64,000 nucleotides of DNA, taken from positions 248,001-312,000 of the forward strand of contig NZ_PJMC01000005.1 of the NCBI RefSeq assembly GCF_002892795.1, given 5' to 3'. Under the pieces are notes generated by a model. The model had not been told where the DNA came from, did no database searches, and saw nothing but the letters and a program-made list of their open reading frames with translations. The DNA comes from Arthrobacter sp. AFG20. GTDB taxonomy: Bacteria > Actinomycetota > Actinomycetes > Actinomycetales > Micrococcaceae. A program made the translations under genes and the position numbers. Below are positions 35,036-45,207 of this stretch, one piece after another. Every line of letters starts with the position of its first letter. The stretch's first letter is position 1.

Positions 35036-35151
35036 ATCTGCTGTTTCGTGCCTCCAAGGGCTTTTCATTTCCCTCGTTGACCTCCGCAACGACATGAAAC
35101 TCTACACGAAGTTTCGGCCGGTGTGAAATCGGGGCGGGCGGGAGGTGCCAC

Positions 35152-36411
35152 TTAGCGTGGAATCCGCAAAATCAGCGCGAAGTCAGGGTTTTGGTTGTTG
35201 GTGAGAGCCCATAAATCCCCGTTTGGGGCCGCTGAAACGTTCCTGATCCGCCCAAACTGCCCCGTGAAGTAGCCCACAGGATTGCCGGCGTTTTCGCCGT
35301 CGAGCGGGACAGCCCAGAGGCGCTGGCCCCTCAGCGCGCCAAGGTAGGCCGTGCTGCCTACGATCTCGAGTCCGCTGGGCGAGGAGTCTGCGGTGGACGG
35401 CCAGACAATCTTGGCGTCGATGAATCCGTCGCGGTGGGGTGCTCCCGTGACTTCCGGCCAGCCGTAGTTTCCGCCGGGCTGGATCAGGTTGAGTTCGTCA
35501 TTGACGTCGGGTCCGAACTCGCTGGCCCAGAGCCTGCCCTGGCTGTCCCATGCCAAACCCTGCACGTTCCGGTGGCCAAGGCTGTAGACGGGATTGTTCG
35601 GGAAGGGATTTCCGGGCGCGGGGGCGCCGTCCTTGGTGAGCCGCAGGATCTTGCCGCCCAGGGCGTTCCGGTCCTGCGGCTGCTCCCGGCGCTGTGAGTC
35701 TCCCGTGCCGACGTAGAGGAAGCCGTCCGGGCCGAAGCGGATCCTGCCGCCGTTGTGGGTGGAGGCCTTGGACATGCCCGAGAAGATCACCGCCGGCTCG
35801 CCCAGGCGGAGGCCCGCACCGCCGGCTGCCCCGCTGCCTTCCAGACGCATGCGGACAATCCGGTTGTCATCGGCGGCGGTGAAGTAGGCGTAGAGATAGC
35901 GGTCCGAGGCAAAGCCGGGCGACAGTGCCAGGCCCAGCAATCCGCCCTCACCGCCGGGAGCGACGCCGGGAACCGCTCCGATGGTGCTGACCTTGCCGTC
36001 GGTCACGGATTTGAGCAGGGCGGAATCGCGTTCGGAGATGACGGCCGTGCCGTCCGGCAGGAACACCGTCGACCAGGGAATCTGCAGTCCCTCGATCCTG
36101 CCCCGCACTTCCGGCGCCCGCGGCGGTGTGGGAGCCGCGCCGGAAGCACCCGGCGCACTCGCACCCGAGGCGGTCGCCCCCGGTGAGCCGGTGCCCGGAG
36201 TAGGCGCCGCGGTGGCCCCGTTGGCCGTGGAGCCGGTGCTGGCAGGGGCAGGCTGACCGCCGTCGCCGGTGCAGCCGGACAGGGACAACGCCAGGGACAG
36301 GGACAACGCCAGGCACAGGGACAACGCCAGGGCGGAAAACGCCCGGGCGGTCGCGGCCGGGGGCATGGCGGCGGCAGCCGTTGCGGGCTTGCCGGGGTGG
36401 TTGCGTGCCAT
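35152..36411 (-). CDS. PQQ-dependent sugar dehydrogenase family lipoprotein
   Basis: A 419-residue secreted protein of the soluble glucose/sorbosone dehydrogenase (six-bladed beta-propeller) family. After the signal peptide, lipobox SLSGC (Cys47) and a Ser/Thr/Ala/Gly-rich linker to about residue 100 come the family motifs GLQIPWSTVFLPDG, GGLLGLALSPGF, THNGGRIRFGPDGFLYVGTGD (read in parts), LGHRNVQGLAWD and WASEFGPDVNDELNLI. The enzyme would oxidise an aldose outside the membrane using PQQ; whether PQQ binds is not shown. The signal peptide is built from three 18-base tandem repeats. GGAG precedes the start at 36411. Confidence 0.9.
   Translation of the reverse strand: MARNHPGKPATAAAAMPPAATARAFSALALSLCLALSLSLALSLSGCTGDGGQPAPASTGSTANGATAAPTPGTGSPGATASGASAPGASGAAPTPPRAPEVRGRIEGLQIPWSTVFLPDGTAVISERDSALLKSVTDGKVSTIGAVPGVAPGGEGGLLGLALSPGFASDRYLYAYFTAADDNRIVRMRLEGSGAAGGAGLRLGEPAVIFSGMSKASTHNGGRIRFGPDGFLYVGTGDSQRREQPQDRNALGGKILRLTKDGAPAPGNPFPNNPVYSLGHRNVQGLAWDSQGRLWASEFGPDVNDELNLIQPGGNYGWPEVTGAPHRDGFIDAKIVWPSTADSSPSGLEIVGSTAYLGALRGQRLWAVPLDGENAGNPVGYFTGQFGRIRNVSAAPNGDLWALTNNQNPDFALILRIPR
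36278..36331. repeat. three 18-base tandem repeats in a signal-peptide coding region
   Basis: The unit GACAGGGACAACGCCAGG occurs at 36278-36295 and 36296-36313, and with one base changed at 36314-36331. Read on the minus strand it encodes the Leu/Ser/Ala run of the quinoprotein lipoprotein's hydrophobic signal core. The unit is a multiple of three, so copy changes keep the frame but change the length of the signal core. Confidence 0.85.
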
Positions 36412-36449
36412 CCGCTTACTCCGCCCGCAATCTCCGCCGCCGTGTGGCG

Positions 36450-37466
36450 TTAGCGCCGGGACCGCCGCGGCGCCCGGAACCCGGCAGCCTCGGCATGTGC
36501 CGGGGACTGAAACCAGACTTCCGCCCGGGCGTCCTCGTAGCCGGCACTGTCTTCGTCGTAATAGGTCATGGCGCTGGCGTCGCCCTTGACGGCGTAACCG
36601 TCCGGGGCGCTGCCGTCTGCGGCCGGCGCGGCCGATCCCTCGCCGTAAGGCTGATCCGTGGCGGCTGCTGCACGCACTTCGGCTACACGTTCACGATGGA
36701 TGGGCTGTTCGCCGAAACCCCGTTCGGCGCCGAAGCCCTGTTCCAGATGATGCGGCTGGGGTTCGCGGTGATGGGGCTGGGCCTCGTGGCTGGCTCCGGC
36801 TTCCGTGGCGGCGGAGGACTGAATGCGCTGCCGGGTTTCGGCCTCAGCGTCCGTCGCTTCGGCCGCCGCGGATTCCGCGCCCGGCAGGGTGGGAGCGTGC
36901 GGGTCCGTGTACTCCGCGTGATGCGTAGGGGCGGCAGGCTCTTGCGCTGCGGGCTGAGTGGAACTGGCTGCCGCGGCACTGCCTGTTTCTGCACTGCCGG
37001 CATCCGACCACTGGGCATCCCATTCGGCCTTGTCCTCGTCGTCGTCCCAGTCGTCAACATCTCCTCCAGTGGACCGCGCCGGGGAGGGGCGGTCGGAGGC
37101 GGCTTCCCAGGATTCAATGTCCGGTTCAACATCCTCGGGGTCCGGGCGCGTGGACGCAGGGGCGGGGTGGCCTACCAGCGGCGCAGATTCGGCGGCCGCC
37201 GGCCCGGCGTCCGGTTCGGCCAGGCGCCCAGTTTCCGGTACGGTCCGGGTGGTGGCTGACGGGGGTCCCGCTGCCGCTGCTGCGGCAGAAACGGCCGACG
37301 GCGTCTCTTGCGTTCCGGTTGACGCTGCGGGAGAGGCTCCGGCGCGGGGCCCCGCCTGTTCGGTCCGTGCCGCGTCGGCTGCCGTTCCCCGCGAGTTCCG
37401 GTTCAGCAGCCACCAGACAATGGCAATGATCAAAACAATGACAATGACCCAGATAATCCACTCCAT
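36450..37466 (-). CDS. membrane-anchored low-complexity protein with C-terminal sunset-type motif
   Basis: A 338-residue protein. An N-terminal membrane segment (MEWIIWVIVIVLIIAIVWWL) is followed by about 260 residues rich in Ala, Pro, Glu, Asp and Thr with no predictable fold. The last 50 residues carry YAVKGDASAM, YYDEDS, AEVWFQSPAHAEAAGFRAP. This KG...AEVWF...AAGFR pattern matches the short domain named 'sunset' at the end of many actinobacterial membrane proteins; its function is not known to me. I start at the ATG at 37466, with GAAAGG upstream, rather than five codons earlier. It is divergent from ilvD. Confidence 0.8.
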   Translation of the reverse strand: MEWIIWVIVIVLIIAIVWWLLNRNSRGTAADAARTEQAGPRAGASPAASTGTQETPSAVSAAAAAAGPPSATTRTVPETGRLAEPDAGPAAAESAPLVGHPAPASTRPDPEDVEPDIESWEAASDRPSPARSTGGDVDDWDDDEDKAEWDAQWSDAGSAETGSAAAASSTQPAAQEPAAPTHHAEYTDPHAPTLPGAESAAAEATDAEAETRQRIQSSAATEAGASHEAQPHHREPQPHHLEQGFGAERGFGEQPIHRERVAEVRAAAATDQPYGEGSAAPAADGSAPDGYAVKGDASAMTYYDEDSAGYEDARAEVWFQSPAHAEAAGFRAPRRSRR

Positions 37467-37579
37467 AGCAAAACCTTTCATCCATCACACGAGGTTGCCG
37501 TTGCTTGACGGTACGTCGCTGTCAATAGGGCTGTCTAGGCTTGTCAACGCCAGTGGAGGAGAGGGCGCGCAGTCTCTCC

Positions 37580-37596
37580 GTCTCAAAGTATGAGAC
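37580..37596. promoter_or_regulatory. inverted repeat GTCTCA-N5-TGAGAC upstream of ilvD
   Basis: A perfect 6-base inverted repeat with a 5-base spacer, about 95 bases before the ilvD start. A TGAGAC half-site also lies just before leuB (50472-50477). IclR-type regulators NdgR and LtbR are known to control leucine genes in Streptomyces and Corynebacterium, and an IclR gene lies at the right edge of this window. Identity as an NdgR-type site is inference. Confidence 0.45.
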
Positions 37597-37678
37597 ACAA
37601 GTCCACTATTTGATCGAAATTTTCTCGAAATTGGGTCAAACCGGCCACTTCCGGTCGTTGGCGGCCTTTCAGGAGTCA

Positions 37679-37684
37679 TAGACT
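37679..37684 (+). promoter_or_regulatory. leaderless-type -10 box before ilvD
   Basis: TAGACT ends 7 bases before the ilvD ATG at 37692. No ribosome-binding site lies in the short gap; AGGAG is 17 bases or more upstream of the ATG, too far to be standard. The ilvD message may therefore begin at or near its start codon. Confidence 0.45.
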
Positions 37685-37691
37685 TTGACCC

Positions 37692-39413
37692 ATGAGTGAG
37701 GACACCCAGATCGCAACCGATAACAAGCCTGACATCAAGCCCCGGAGCCGGATCGTCACTGACGGCATTCACGCAGCTCCGGCGCGTGGAATGTTCCGGG
37801 CCGTGGGCATGGGTGACGACGACTTCGCGAAGCCCCAGATCGGAGTCGCGAGCTCCTGGAATGAAATCACCCCCTGCAACCTGTCCCTGAACCGGCTGGC
37901 CCAGGGCGCCAAGGAAGGCGTCCACGCCGGCGGCGGATTCCCCATGCAGTTCGGCACCATCTCCGTTTCCGACGGCATCTCCATGGGCCACGAGGGCATG
38001 CACTTCTCCCTGGTCTCCCGCGAAGTCATCGCGGATTCGGTGGAGACCGTCATGCAGGCAGAGCGCATTGACGGCTCCGTGCTGTTGGCCGGCTGCGACA
38101 AGTCGCTTCCGGGCATGCTGATGGCCGCGGCCCGCCTCGACCTGGCCAGTGTGTTCCTTTACGCCGGCTCCATCATGCCCGGCTGGGTCAAGCTTGAGGA
38201 CGGCTCCGAAAAGGAAGTCACCCTCATCGACGCCTTCGAAGCCGTCGGTGCGTGCGCCGCGGGCAAGATGAGCATGGAAGACCTCACCCGCATCGAAAAG
38301 GCCATCTGCCCCGGCGAAGGCGCCTGTGGCGGCATGTACACCGCGAACACCATGGCCTGCATCGGTGAGGCCCTGGGCATGTCCCTGCCGGGCTCCGCGG
38401 CCCCGCCCTCGGCAGACCGCCGCCGTGACGAGTTCGCCCGCAAGTCCGGCGAAGCGGTGGTCAACCTGCTCCGCCTCGGCATCACGGCCCGCGACATCAT
38501 GACCAAGAAGGCGTTCGAGAACGCCATCGCCGTGACCATGGCCTTCGGCGGATCCACCAACGCAGTCCTGCACCTGCTGGCCATCGCCCGCGAGGCAGAG
38601 GTCGAACTGACCCTGGACGACTTCAACCGCATCGGCGACAAGATCCCGCACCTGGGCGACCTGAAGCCGTTCGGCCGCTACGTCATGACCGACGTCGACA
38701 AGATCGGTGGCGTGCCGGTCATCATGCGTGCACTGCTCGACGCCGGGCTGCTGCACGGCGACTGCCTCACCGTCACCGGCAAGACGGTTGCCGAGAACCT
38801 CGCGGCGATCAACCCGCCGGACCTGGATGGCAAGATCCTGCGCGCCCTGGACAACCCGATCCACAAGACCGGCGGCATCACCATCCTGCACGGTTCGATG
38901 GCCCCCGAGGGCGCCGTTGTGAAAAGCGCAGGCTTTGACGCCGACGTCTTCGAAGGCACCGCACGCGTCTTCGAGCGTGAGCAGGGCGCTCTGGACGCGC
39001 TGGACAACGGCCAGATCCAGAAGGGCGACGTCGTGGTCATCCGCTACGAGGGCCCGAAGGGCGGCCCGGGCATGCGCGAGATGCTCGCCATCACCGGTGC
39101 CATCAAGGGCGCGGGCCTGGGCAAGGATGTCCTGCTGCTGACGGACGGCCGGTTCTCCGGCGGAACCACGGGCCTGTGCATCGGCCACGTCGCCCCGGAA
39201 GCGGTCGACGGCGGTCCCATCGCGTTCGTCAAGGACGGTGACCGGATCCGCGTGGACATCGCCGCCCGCAGCTTCGACCTGCTGGTGGACGACGCAGAAC
39301 TCGAATCCCGCAAGGAAGGCTGGGCGCCGCTGCCGGCCAGGTACACCAAGGGTGTGCTGGCCAAGTACGCCAAGCTGGTACACAGCGCCTCCACCGGCGC
39401 ATACTGCGGGTAG
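37692..39413 (+). CDS. ilvD: dihydroxy-acid dehydratase IlvD
   Basis: A 573-residue dehydratase that converts 2,3-dihydroxyisovalerate and dihydroxymethylvalerate to the 2-keto acid precursors of valine, leucine and isoleucine, in the cytosol. Three cysteines stand where the family places its iron-sulfur ligands: Cys62 (ITPCNLSL), Cys135 ([10 protein letters not shown]) and Cys212 ([11 protein letters not shown]). Other motifs are [11 protein letters not shown] and [16 protein letters not shown]. The spacing fits the [2Fe-2S] type common in actinobacteria, which is inference. It is separated from ilvBNC by a terminator and an attenuated leader, so it has its own control. Confidence 0.98.
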   Translation: MSEDTQIATDNKPDIKPRSRIVTDGIHAAPARGMFRAVGMGDDDFAKPQIGVASSWNEITPCNLSLNRLAQGAKEGVHAGGGFPMQFGTISVSDGISMGHEGMHFSLVSREVIADSVETVMQAERIDGSVLLAGCDKSLPGMLMAAARLDLASVFLYAGSIMPGWVKLEDGSEKEVTLIDAFEAVGACAAGKMSMEDLTRIEKAICPGEGACGGMYTANTMACIGEALGMSLPGSAAPPSADRRRDEFARKSGEAVVNLLRLGITARDIMTKKAFENAIAVTMAFGGSTNAVLHLLAIAREAEVELTLDDFNRIGDKIPHLGDLKPFGRYVMTDVDKIGGVPVIMRALLDAGLLHGDCLTVTGKTVAENLAAINPPDLDGKILRALDNPIHKTGGITILHGSMAPEGAVVKSAGFDADVFEGTARVFEREQGALDALDNGQIQKGDVVVIRYEGPKGGPGMREMLAITGAIKGAGLGKDVLLLTDGRFSGGTTGLCIGHVAPEAVDGGPIAFVKDGDRIRVDIAARSFDLLVDDAELESRKEGWAPLPARYTKGVLAKYAKLVHSASTGAYCG

Positions 39414-39419
39414 CAGCGA

Positions 39420-39453
39420 CTCCGGTGGGCCTGCCGCAGGCAGCCCACCGGAG
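39420..39453. terminator. terminator after ilvD
   Basis: A compound hairpin 6 bases past the ilvD stop: CTCCGGTGGG (39420-39429) pairs with CCCACCGGAG (39444-39453), a bulged C, then CTGCC/GGCAG with loop GCA. There is no T-run. Confidence 0.8.
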
Positions 39454-39479
39454 CTGGACTGGCCTCCCGTGACCAGTTC

Positions 39480-39527
39480 GTGGACAATGATGTCCACATG
39501 GTGAGATGGCCTGCCGGTTCGTTGACA
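39480..39527 (+). promoter_or_regulatory. ilvB leader promoter with upstream palindrome
   Basis: TTGACA (39522-39527) is a consensus -35. The best -10 at 17-base spacing is AAAACT (39545-39550), which is weak and would start transcription near the leader peptide ATG. GTGGACA-ATGA-TGTCCAC (39480-39497) is a perfect inverted repeat 25 bases above the -35 and could bind an activator or repressor. Confidence 0.5.
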
Positions 39528-39556
39528 CGCTATCCACCAGAGGGAAAACTGAACGC

Positions 39557-39613
39557 ATGATCTTCGTTACCGTCGGCACCGTCGTCGTACTTACTAAGCG
39601 CGTGGCTCCATAG
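39557..39613 (+). CDS. ilvB operon leader peptide
   Basis: An 18-residue peptide, MIFVTVGTVVVLTKRVAP, followed by TAG. Six residues are valine, with one Ile and one Leu, and V-V-V-L are consecutive. It lies in the ilvBNC leader ahead of a Rho-independent terminator, the layout of transcription attenuation by ribosome stalling. Corynebacterium glutamicum ilvBNC is known to be attenuated with a comparable leader peptide. Its ATG has GAGGG about 12 bases upstream, or it may be leaderless. The peptide is too short for coding statistics, so the evidence is composition plus context. Confidence 0.8.
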   Translation: MIFVTVGTVVVLTKRVAP

Positions 39614-39677
39614 CCCGACCGGTAACGAACTGTCACGCGCAACCCCTCGGAAAGCCACCAGGCTGAGGGGTTTTTTT
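39566..39677 (+). promoter_or_regulatory. ilvBNC transcription attenuator
   Basis: Within the leader, GTTACCGTCGG (39566-39576, over the valine codons) pairs with CCGACCGGTAAC (39615-39626, one bulged base), and GCGCGTG (39598-39604) pairs with CACGCGC (39634-39640). The terminator follows at 39641-39677: CCCCTC and AGCC pair with GGCT and GAGGGG across a small internal loop, then seven T. Stalling at the valine codons would disrupt the first pairing. I could not define a single antiterminator that excludes the terminator. Confidence 0.75.
39641..39677 (+). terminator. attenuator terminator before ilvB
   Basis: The stem AACCCCTC/GAGGGGTT is extended by AGCC/GGCT with loop ACCA, followed directly by TTTTTTT (39671-39677). 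It is the only hairpin with a long T-run in the window, a textbook intrinsic terminator, placed 75 bases before the ilvB start. Confidence 0.92.
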
Positions 39678-39751
39678 ATTTTCCGGGCGGGACGGAACGT
39701 TCAGTTTTCCCTAGCACCACACCAATTCAAGATCCACTAAGGAAGAGTTCG

Positions 39752-41653
39752 ATGAGCAAAGGATCGCCCATCAGCCCCTCGCTGATGGCTTCAAAGTCCG
39801 CTGGAGCCGCCAAGGCTCCGGAACGCGTCGACAAGCCGGCCGAGGCCGGGGTCGACACTGCTGCAGCCGCCTCTCCTGTCCTTGGGCCGAACAACGTCGT
39901 ACCCCCGACGGTGATGACCGGCTCAGAAGCAATTGTCCGTTCGCTCGAAGAACTCGGCGTCGACGACATTTTCGGTTTGCCCGGTGGCGCGATCCTGCCC
40001 ACCTACGACCCCTTGATGGCCTCCAAAATGAACCACGTTCTGGTCCGTCACGAACAGGGAGCCGGCCACGCCGCGCAAGGCTACGCCATGGTCACCGGGC
40101 GGGTGGGCGTCTGCATCGCCACCTCGGGCCCGGGAGCCACCAACCTCGTCACCGCCATCATGGATGCCCACATGGACTCCGTTCCGCTCGTGGCCATCAC
40201 CGGCCAGGTCTCCAGCGGAGTGATCGGGACCGATGCCTTCCAGGAAGCGGACATCGTGGGCATCACCATGCCCATCACTAAGCACTCGTTCCTGGTGACG
40301 GACCCCAACGACATTCCCCACGTCATGGCCGAGGCCTTCCACCTCGCCTCGACCGGACGTCCGGGCCCGGTCCTGGTTGACATCGCCAAGGACGCCCAGC
40401 AGGGGCAGATGACGTTCTCCTGGCCGCCCAAGATCGACCTGCCGGGCTACCGCCCCGTGGTTCGCGGCCACAACAAGCAGGTCCGTGAGGCCGCCAAGCT
40501 GATCTCCGCCGCCAGCAAGCCCGTGCTGTACGTGGGCGGCGGTGTGGTCAAGGCCCACGCCGCGGCTGAACTGCGCGAGCTGGCCGAACTGACCGGTGCG
40601 CCGGTGGTCACGACACTCATGGCCCGCGGTGTCTTCCCGGATTCGCACCCGCAGCACGTGGGCATGCCCGGCATGCACGGCACGGTCTCGGCCGTGACCG
40701 CGCTGCAGCAGGCGGACCTGCTGGTGACCCTGGGCGCGCGCTTTGACGACCGGGTCACCGGCGTCCTGAAGACCTTCGCGCCCAATGCCAAGGTCATCCA
40801 CGCCGACATCGACCCCGCGGAAATCTCCAAGAACCGCACGGCCGACGTGCCCATCGTGGGCTCCGTAAAGGAGATCATTCCGGAACTGACGGAAGCCGTC
40901 CGGACCCAGTTCGGCACCTCCGGAACCCCGGACCTGACCAACTGGTGGGCCTTCCTGAACAACCTGAAGGAAACCTACCCGCTGGGCTGGACCGAACCCG
41001 AGGACGGCCTGACTGCACCGCAGCGGGTTATCGAGCGCATCGGCGCCCTGACCGGCCCCGAGGGCATCTACGTTGCCGGCGTGGGACAGCACCAGATGTG
41101 GGCTGCTCAGTTCATCAAGTACGAGCGTCCGCATGCCTGGCTGAACTCCGGCGGTGCCGGCACCATGGGCTACGCCGTTCCGGCTGCCATGGGCGCCAAG
41201 GTGGGCGAGCCGGACCGTGTGGTCTGGGCCATCGACGGCGACGGCTGCTTCCAGATGACCAACCAGGAACTGGCCACCTGCGCCATCAACAACATCCCCA
41301 TCAAGGTTGCTGTCATTAACAACTCCTCGCTGGGCATGGTGCGCCAGTGGCAGACCCTCTTCTACGAGGGCCGCTACTCCAACACGGACCTGAACACCGG
41401 CCACGAGACCATCCGCATCCCGGACTTCGTCAAACTCGGCGAGGCCTACGGCTGCGCGTCCTTCCGGTGCGAGCGGGCCGAGGACATCGACGCAACAATT
41501 CAGAAGGCGCTGGAAATCAATGACCGCCCCGTGGTCATCGACTTCGTGGTCAGCCCCGACTCCATGGTGTGGCCGATGGTGCCCGCCGGGGTCAGCAACG
41601 ACCAGATCCAGGTTGCCCGCAACATGACCCCGGAATGGGAAGAGGAGGACTGA
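39752..41653 (+). CDS. ilvB: acetolactate synthase large subunit IlvB
   Basis: A 633-residue thiamine diphosphate enzyme that makes acetolactate or acetohydroxybutyrate from pyruvate, the first common step to valine, leucine and isoleucine. Domains in order are the N-terminal ThDP-binding half ([18 protein letters not shown] read in parts, [15 protein letters not shown] with the catalytic Glu), a central FAD-binding domain ([11 protein letters not shown]), and the C-terminal ThDP half ([29 protein letters not shown]). The N terminus has about 55 extra residues rich in Ala/Ser. AGGAAGAG precedes the ATG. Expression should be set by the upstream attenuator. Confidence 0.98.
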   Translation: MSKGSPISPSLMASKSAGAAKAPERVDKPAEAGVDTAAAASPVLGPNNVVPPTVMTGSEAIVRSLEELGVDDIFGLPGGAILPTYDPLMASKMNHVLVRHEQGAGHAAQGYAMVTGRVGVCIATSGPGATNLVTAIMDAHMDSVPLVAITGQVSSGVIGTDAFQEADIVGITMPITKHSFLVTDPNDIPHVMAEAFHLASTGRPGPVLVDIAKDAQQGQMTFSWPPKIDLPGYRPVVRGHNKQVREAAKLISAASKPVLYVGGGVVKAHAAAELRELAELTGAPVVTTLMARGVFPDSHPQHVGMPGMHGTVSAVTALQQADLLVTLGARFDDRVTGVLKTFAPNAKVIHADIDPAEISKNRTADVPIVGSVKEIIPELTEAVRTQFGTSGTPDLTNWWAFLNNLKETYPLGWTEPEDGLTAPQRVIERIGALTGPEGIYVAGVGQHQMWAAQFIKYERPHAWLNSGGAGTMGYAVPAAMGAKVGEPDRVVWAIDGDGCFQMTNQELATCAINNIPIKVAVINNSSLGMVRQWQTLFYEGRYSNTDLNTGHETIRIPDFVKLGEAYGCASFRCERAEDIDATIQKALEINDRPVVIDFVVSPDSMVWPMVPAGVSNDQIQVARNMTPEWEEED

Positions 41654-41655
41654 TC

Positions 41656-43268
<1,613 letters not shown>

Positions 43269-43295
43269 GGCTGAGCCCTTCAAAGCATGACAGTG

Positions 43296-43331
43296 AGGCC
43301 GGGTTCACACTTAACAATGTGAGCCCGGCCT
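43296..43331. terminator. terminator of the ilvBNC operon
   Basis: A 14-base stem with one G-T pair (43296-43309 and 43318-43331) and loop CTTAACAA, followed by TTTCC. It lies 27 bases past the ilvC stop and separates the operon from serA. Confidence 0.9.
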
Positions 43332-43342
43332 TTCCGTACGCC

Positions 43343-43348
43343 TAGACT
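43343..43348 (+). promoter_or_regulatory. candidate serA -10 box
   Basis: TAGACT lies 38 bases upstream of the serA GTG, just beyond the ilvC terminator. With GCAGAGGATC as ribosome-binding site nearer the start, serA should have an ordinary short leader of about 30 bases. Confidence 0.4.
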
Positions 43349-43385
43349 TTATGTACCCCCAGGACTTCAACGCAGAGGATCAGCT

Positions 43386-44975
43386 GTGTCAAAACCCGTA
43401 GTATTGCTTGCCGAAGAACTTTCGCCCGCCACCATTGAGGCCCTTGGCCCGGACTTTGAAATCCGCCAGACCGACGGCGCCGATCGTTCCCAGCTGCTCT
43501 CTGCCATCGAGGACGTTGACGCCATCCTGGTCCGCTCCGCCACGAAGGTGGACGCCGAGGCCATTGCTGCCGCGAAGAACCTGAAGGTCATCGCGCGTGC
43601 CGGCGTCGGCCTGGACAACGTGGACATCAAGGCTGCCACCCAGGCCGGTGTCATGGTGGTCAACGCCCCGACGTCGAACATCGTTTCCGCCGCGGAACTG
43701 ACTGTTGGCCACATCCTGAGCCTGGCCCGACACATCCCGCAGGCCAGCGCCGCCCTGAAGGACGGCGAGTGGAAGCGCTCCAAGTACACCGGCATCGAAC
43801 TGTTCGAGAAGAAGATCGGCATCATCGGCCTGGGCCGCATCGGCGCCCTGGTCGCCGCCCGCCTCCAGGGCTTCGACACCGAGATCCTCGCGTTCGACCC
43901 TTACATCACCTCTGCCCGCGCCGCCCAGCTCGGCGTGAAGCTCGTCACCCTGGACGAGCTGCTCGCGCAGTCTGACTTCATCACCATCCACATGCCCAAG
44001 ACGCCGGAAACGGTCGGCATGCTCGGCGCTGAGGCCTTCAAGAAAATGAAGAGCTCGGCCTACGTGATTAACGTGGCCCGCGGCGGCCTCGTGGACGAGG
44101 AAGCCCTCTACACGGCACTGCAGGACCGCCAGATTGCCGGTGCGGCCGTGGACGTCTTCGTCCAGGAGCCCAGCACCGACCTCCCTTTCTTCAAACTGGA
44201 CAATGTTGTGGTCACCCCGCACCTGGGCGCGTCAACCGACGAGGCACAGGAAAAGGCCGGCGTCTCCGTCGCGAAGTCCGTCCGCCTCGCCCTCGCAGGG
44301 GAACTGGTTCCGGACGCCGTGAACGTTGCCGGCGGCCTGATCGCCCCCGACGTCCGCCCGGGCATCCCGCTGATCGAGAAGCTGGGCCGCATCTTCACGG
44401 CGCTGACCCACGCCTCGGTGACCCAGATCGACGTCGAGGTTTCCGGCGAAATCGCGGCGCTTGACGTCAAGGTCCTGGAGCTCGCCGCCCTCAAGGGGAT
44501 CTTCGCCGACATCGTCACCGAGCAGGTGTCCTACGTCAACGCCCCCGTGATCGCTGAGCAGCGCGGCATCAACGTCCGCTTGATCACCAACCCTGAGGCC
44601 GAGGACTACCGCAACGTGCTGACGCTCCGCGGGGCCCTGAGCGACGGTGCACAGATCTCCGTGTCCGGCACCCTGACCGGACCCAAGCAGGTGCAGAAGC
44701 TCGTCGGCGTGAACGGCTACGACGTCGAGATCCCCATCAGCGAGCACCTCGTGGTGGTCTCCTACGCCGACCGTCCTGGCGTCATCGGCACCATCGGCCA
44801 CATCCTGGGCATGAACAACATCAACATCGGCGGCATGCAGGTGGCACGGAACGCGGAGGGCGGCCAGGTCCTGGCTCTGCTCACCATCGACAGCTCCGTC
44901 CCGCAGCAGGTGCTGGATGCCATCAAGGCCGGAATCGGCGCCGAGATGGTGCGCGAAGTGGACCTCGAGGACTAG
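43386..44975 (+). CDS. serA: D-3-phosphoglycerate dehydrogenase SerA
   Basis: A 529-residue enzyme for the first step of serine synthesis, oxidising 3-phosphoglycerate with NAD. It has the substrate domain, the NAD domain (IGIIGLGRIGALVAARL; catalytic RAGVGLDNVD and the TPHLGAST His), an intervening allosteric substrate-binding domain and a C-terminal ACT domain (HLVVVSYADRPGVIGTIGHI read in parts), the long actinobacterial type that is serine-inhibited in mycobacteria. GTG start with AGAGGATC upstream. It has its own promoter after the ilvC terminator. Confidence 0.98.
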   Translation: MSKPVVLLAEELSPATIEALGPDFEIRQTDGADRSQLLSAIEDVDAILVRSATKVDAEAIAAAKNLKVIARAGVGLDNVDIKAATQAGVMVVNAPTSNIVSAAELTVGHILSLARHIPQASAALKDGEWKRSKYTGIELFEKKIGIIGLGRIGALVAARLQGFDTEILAFDPYITSARAAQLGVKLVTLDELLAQSDFITIHMPKTPETVGMLGAEAFKKMKSSAYVINVARGGLVDEEALYTALQDRQIAGAAVDVFVQEPSTDLPFFKLDNVVVTPHLGASTDEAQEKAGVSVAKSVRLALAGELVPDAVNVAGGLIAPDVRPGIPLIEKLGRIFTALTHASVTQIDVEVSGEIAALDVKVLELAALKGIFADIVTEQVSYVNAPVIAEQRGINVRLITNPEAEDYRNVLTLRGALSDGAQISVSGTLTGPKQVQKLVGVNGYDVEIPISEHLVVVSYADRPGVIGTIGHILGMNNINIGGMQVARNAEGGQVLALLTIDSSVPQQVLDAIKAGIGAEMVREVDLED

Positions 44976-45207
44976 TCCGCCGAACACCGGCCGGCAACGG
45001 CCAGGTCCCCCAACGCGGGGTGAACTCCTTGTCCCCTGGAGTCCACTCCGGCCAAGTATGATTGGCCGGTCTGCTTACAATGGCTAGGTTCGATTTTAAC
45101 GATCCAGCCGGCAGGCCGGCCAATACTTTTTGCACGCCCGCAAGGGACACCCCCACATTCTGCGGTCATCGTGGCGTGCGCACGCAATCCAGGTTTCAGG
45201 GAGCCCA
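44976..45207. other. serA to transporter intergenic region
   Basis: A 232-base gap without a gene. The inverted repeat CCGGCCAA-GTATGA-TTGGCCGG (45048-45069) has perfect 8-base arms; it could terminate serA or be a binding site for a transporter regulator. I see no other structure. Confidence 0.4.

Larger units (their letters stand above)
34655..35116. repeat. tandem duplication carrying tRNA-Lys and its terminator
   Basis: About 205 bases (34655-34860) recur nearly unchanged at 34911-35116, offset 256 bases. Each unit holds a terminator hairpin, a tRNA-Lys gene and the same leader beyond the tRNA, with a few substitutions. About 50 bases of unrelated sequence (34861-34910) separate the units. 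This looks like a local tandem duplication. Confidence 0.85.

Noticed and set aside
36381..37259. Gly/Arg-rich plus-strand frame opposite the sunset-type protein
   Set aside because: It resembles a PE_PGRS-like protein by composition, but is explained as the complement of the Ala/Pro-rich gene, whose membrane anchor, conserved C terminus and ribosome-binding site are real.
37485..39497. 670-codon open frame antisense to ilvD
   Set aside because: It is the mirror of ilvD, which is certain. High-GC coding DNA often leaves the complementary frames open; the predicted protein has no family features.
43351..43401. A 16-codon frame, ATG TAC CCC onward, overlapping the serA start
   Set aside because: The ATG is only 2 bases after the best -10 box, so transcription would probably start inside it. 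It has no ribosome-binding site and no serine codons that would suggest a leader peptide.
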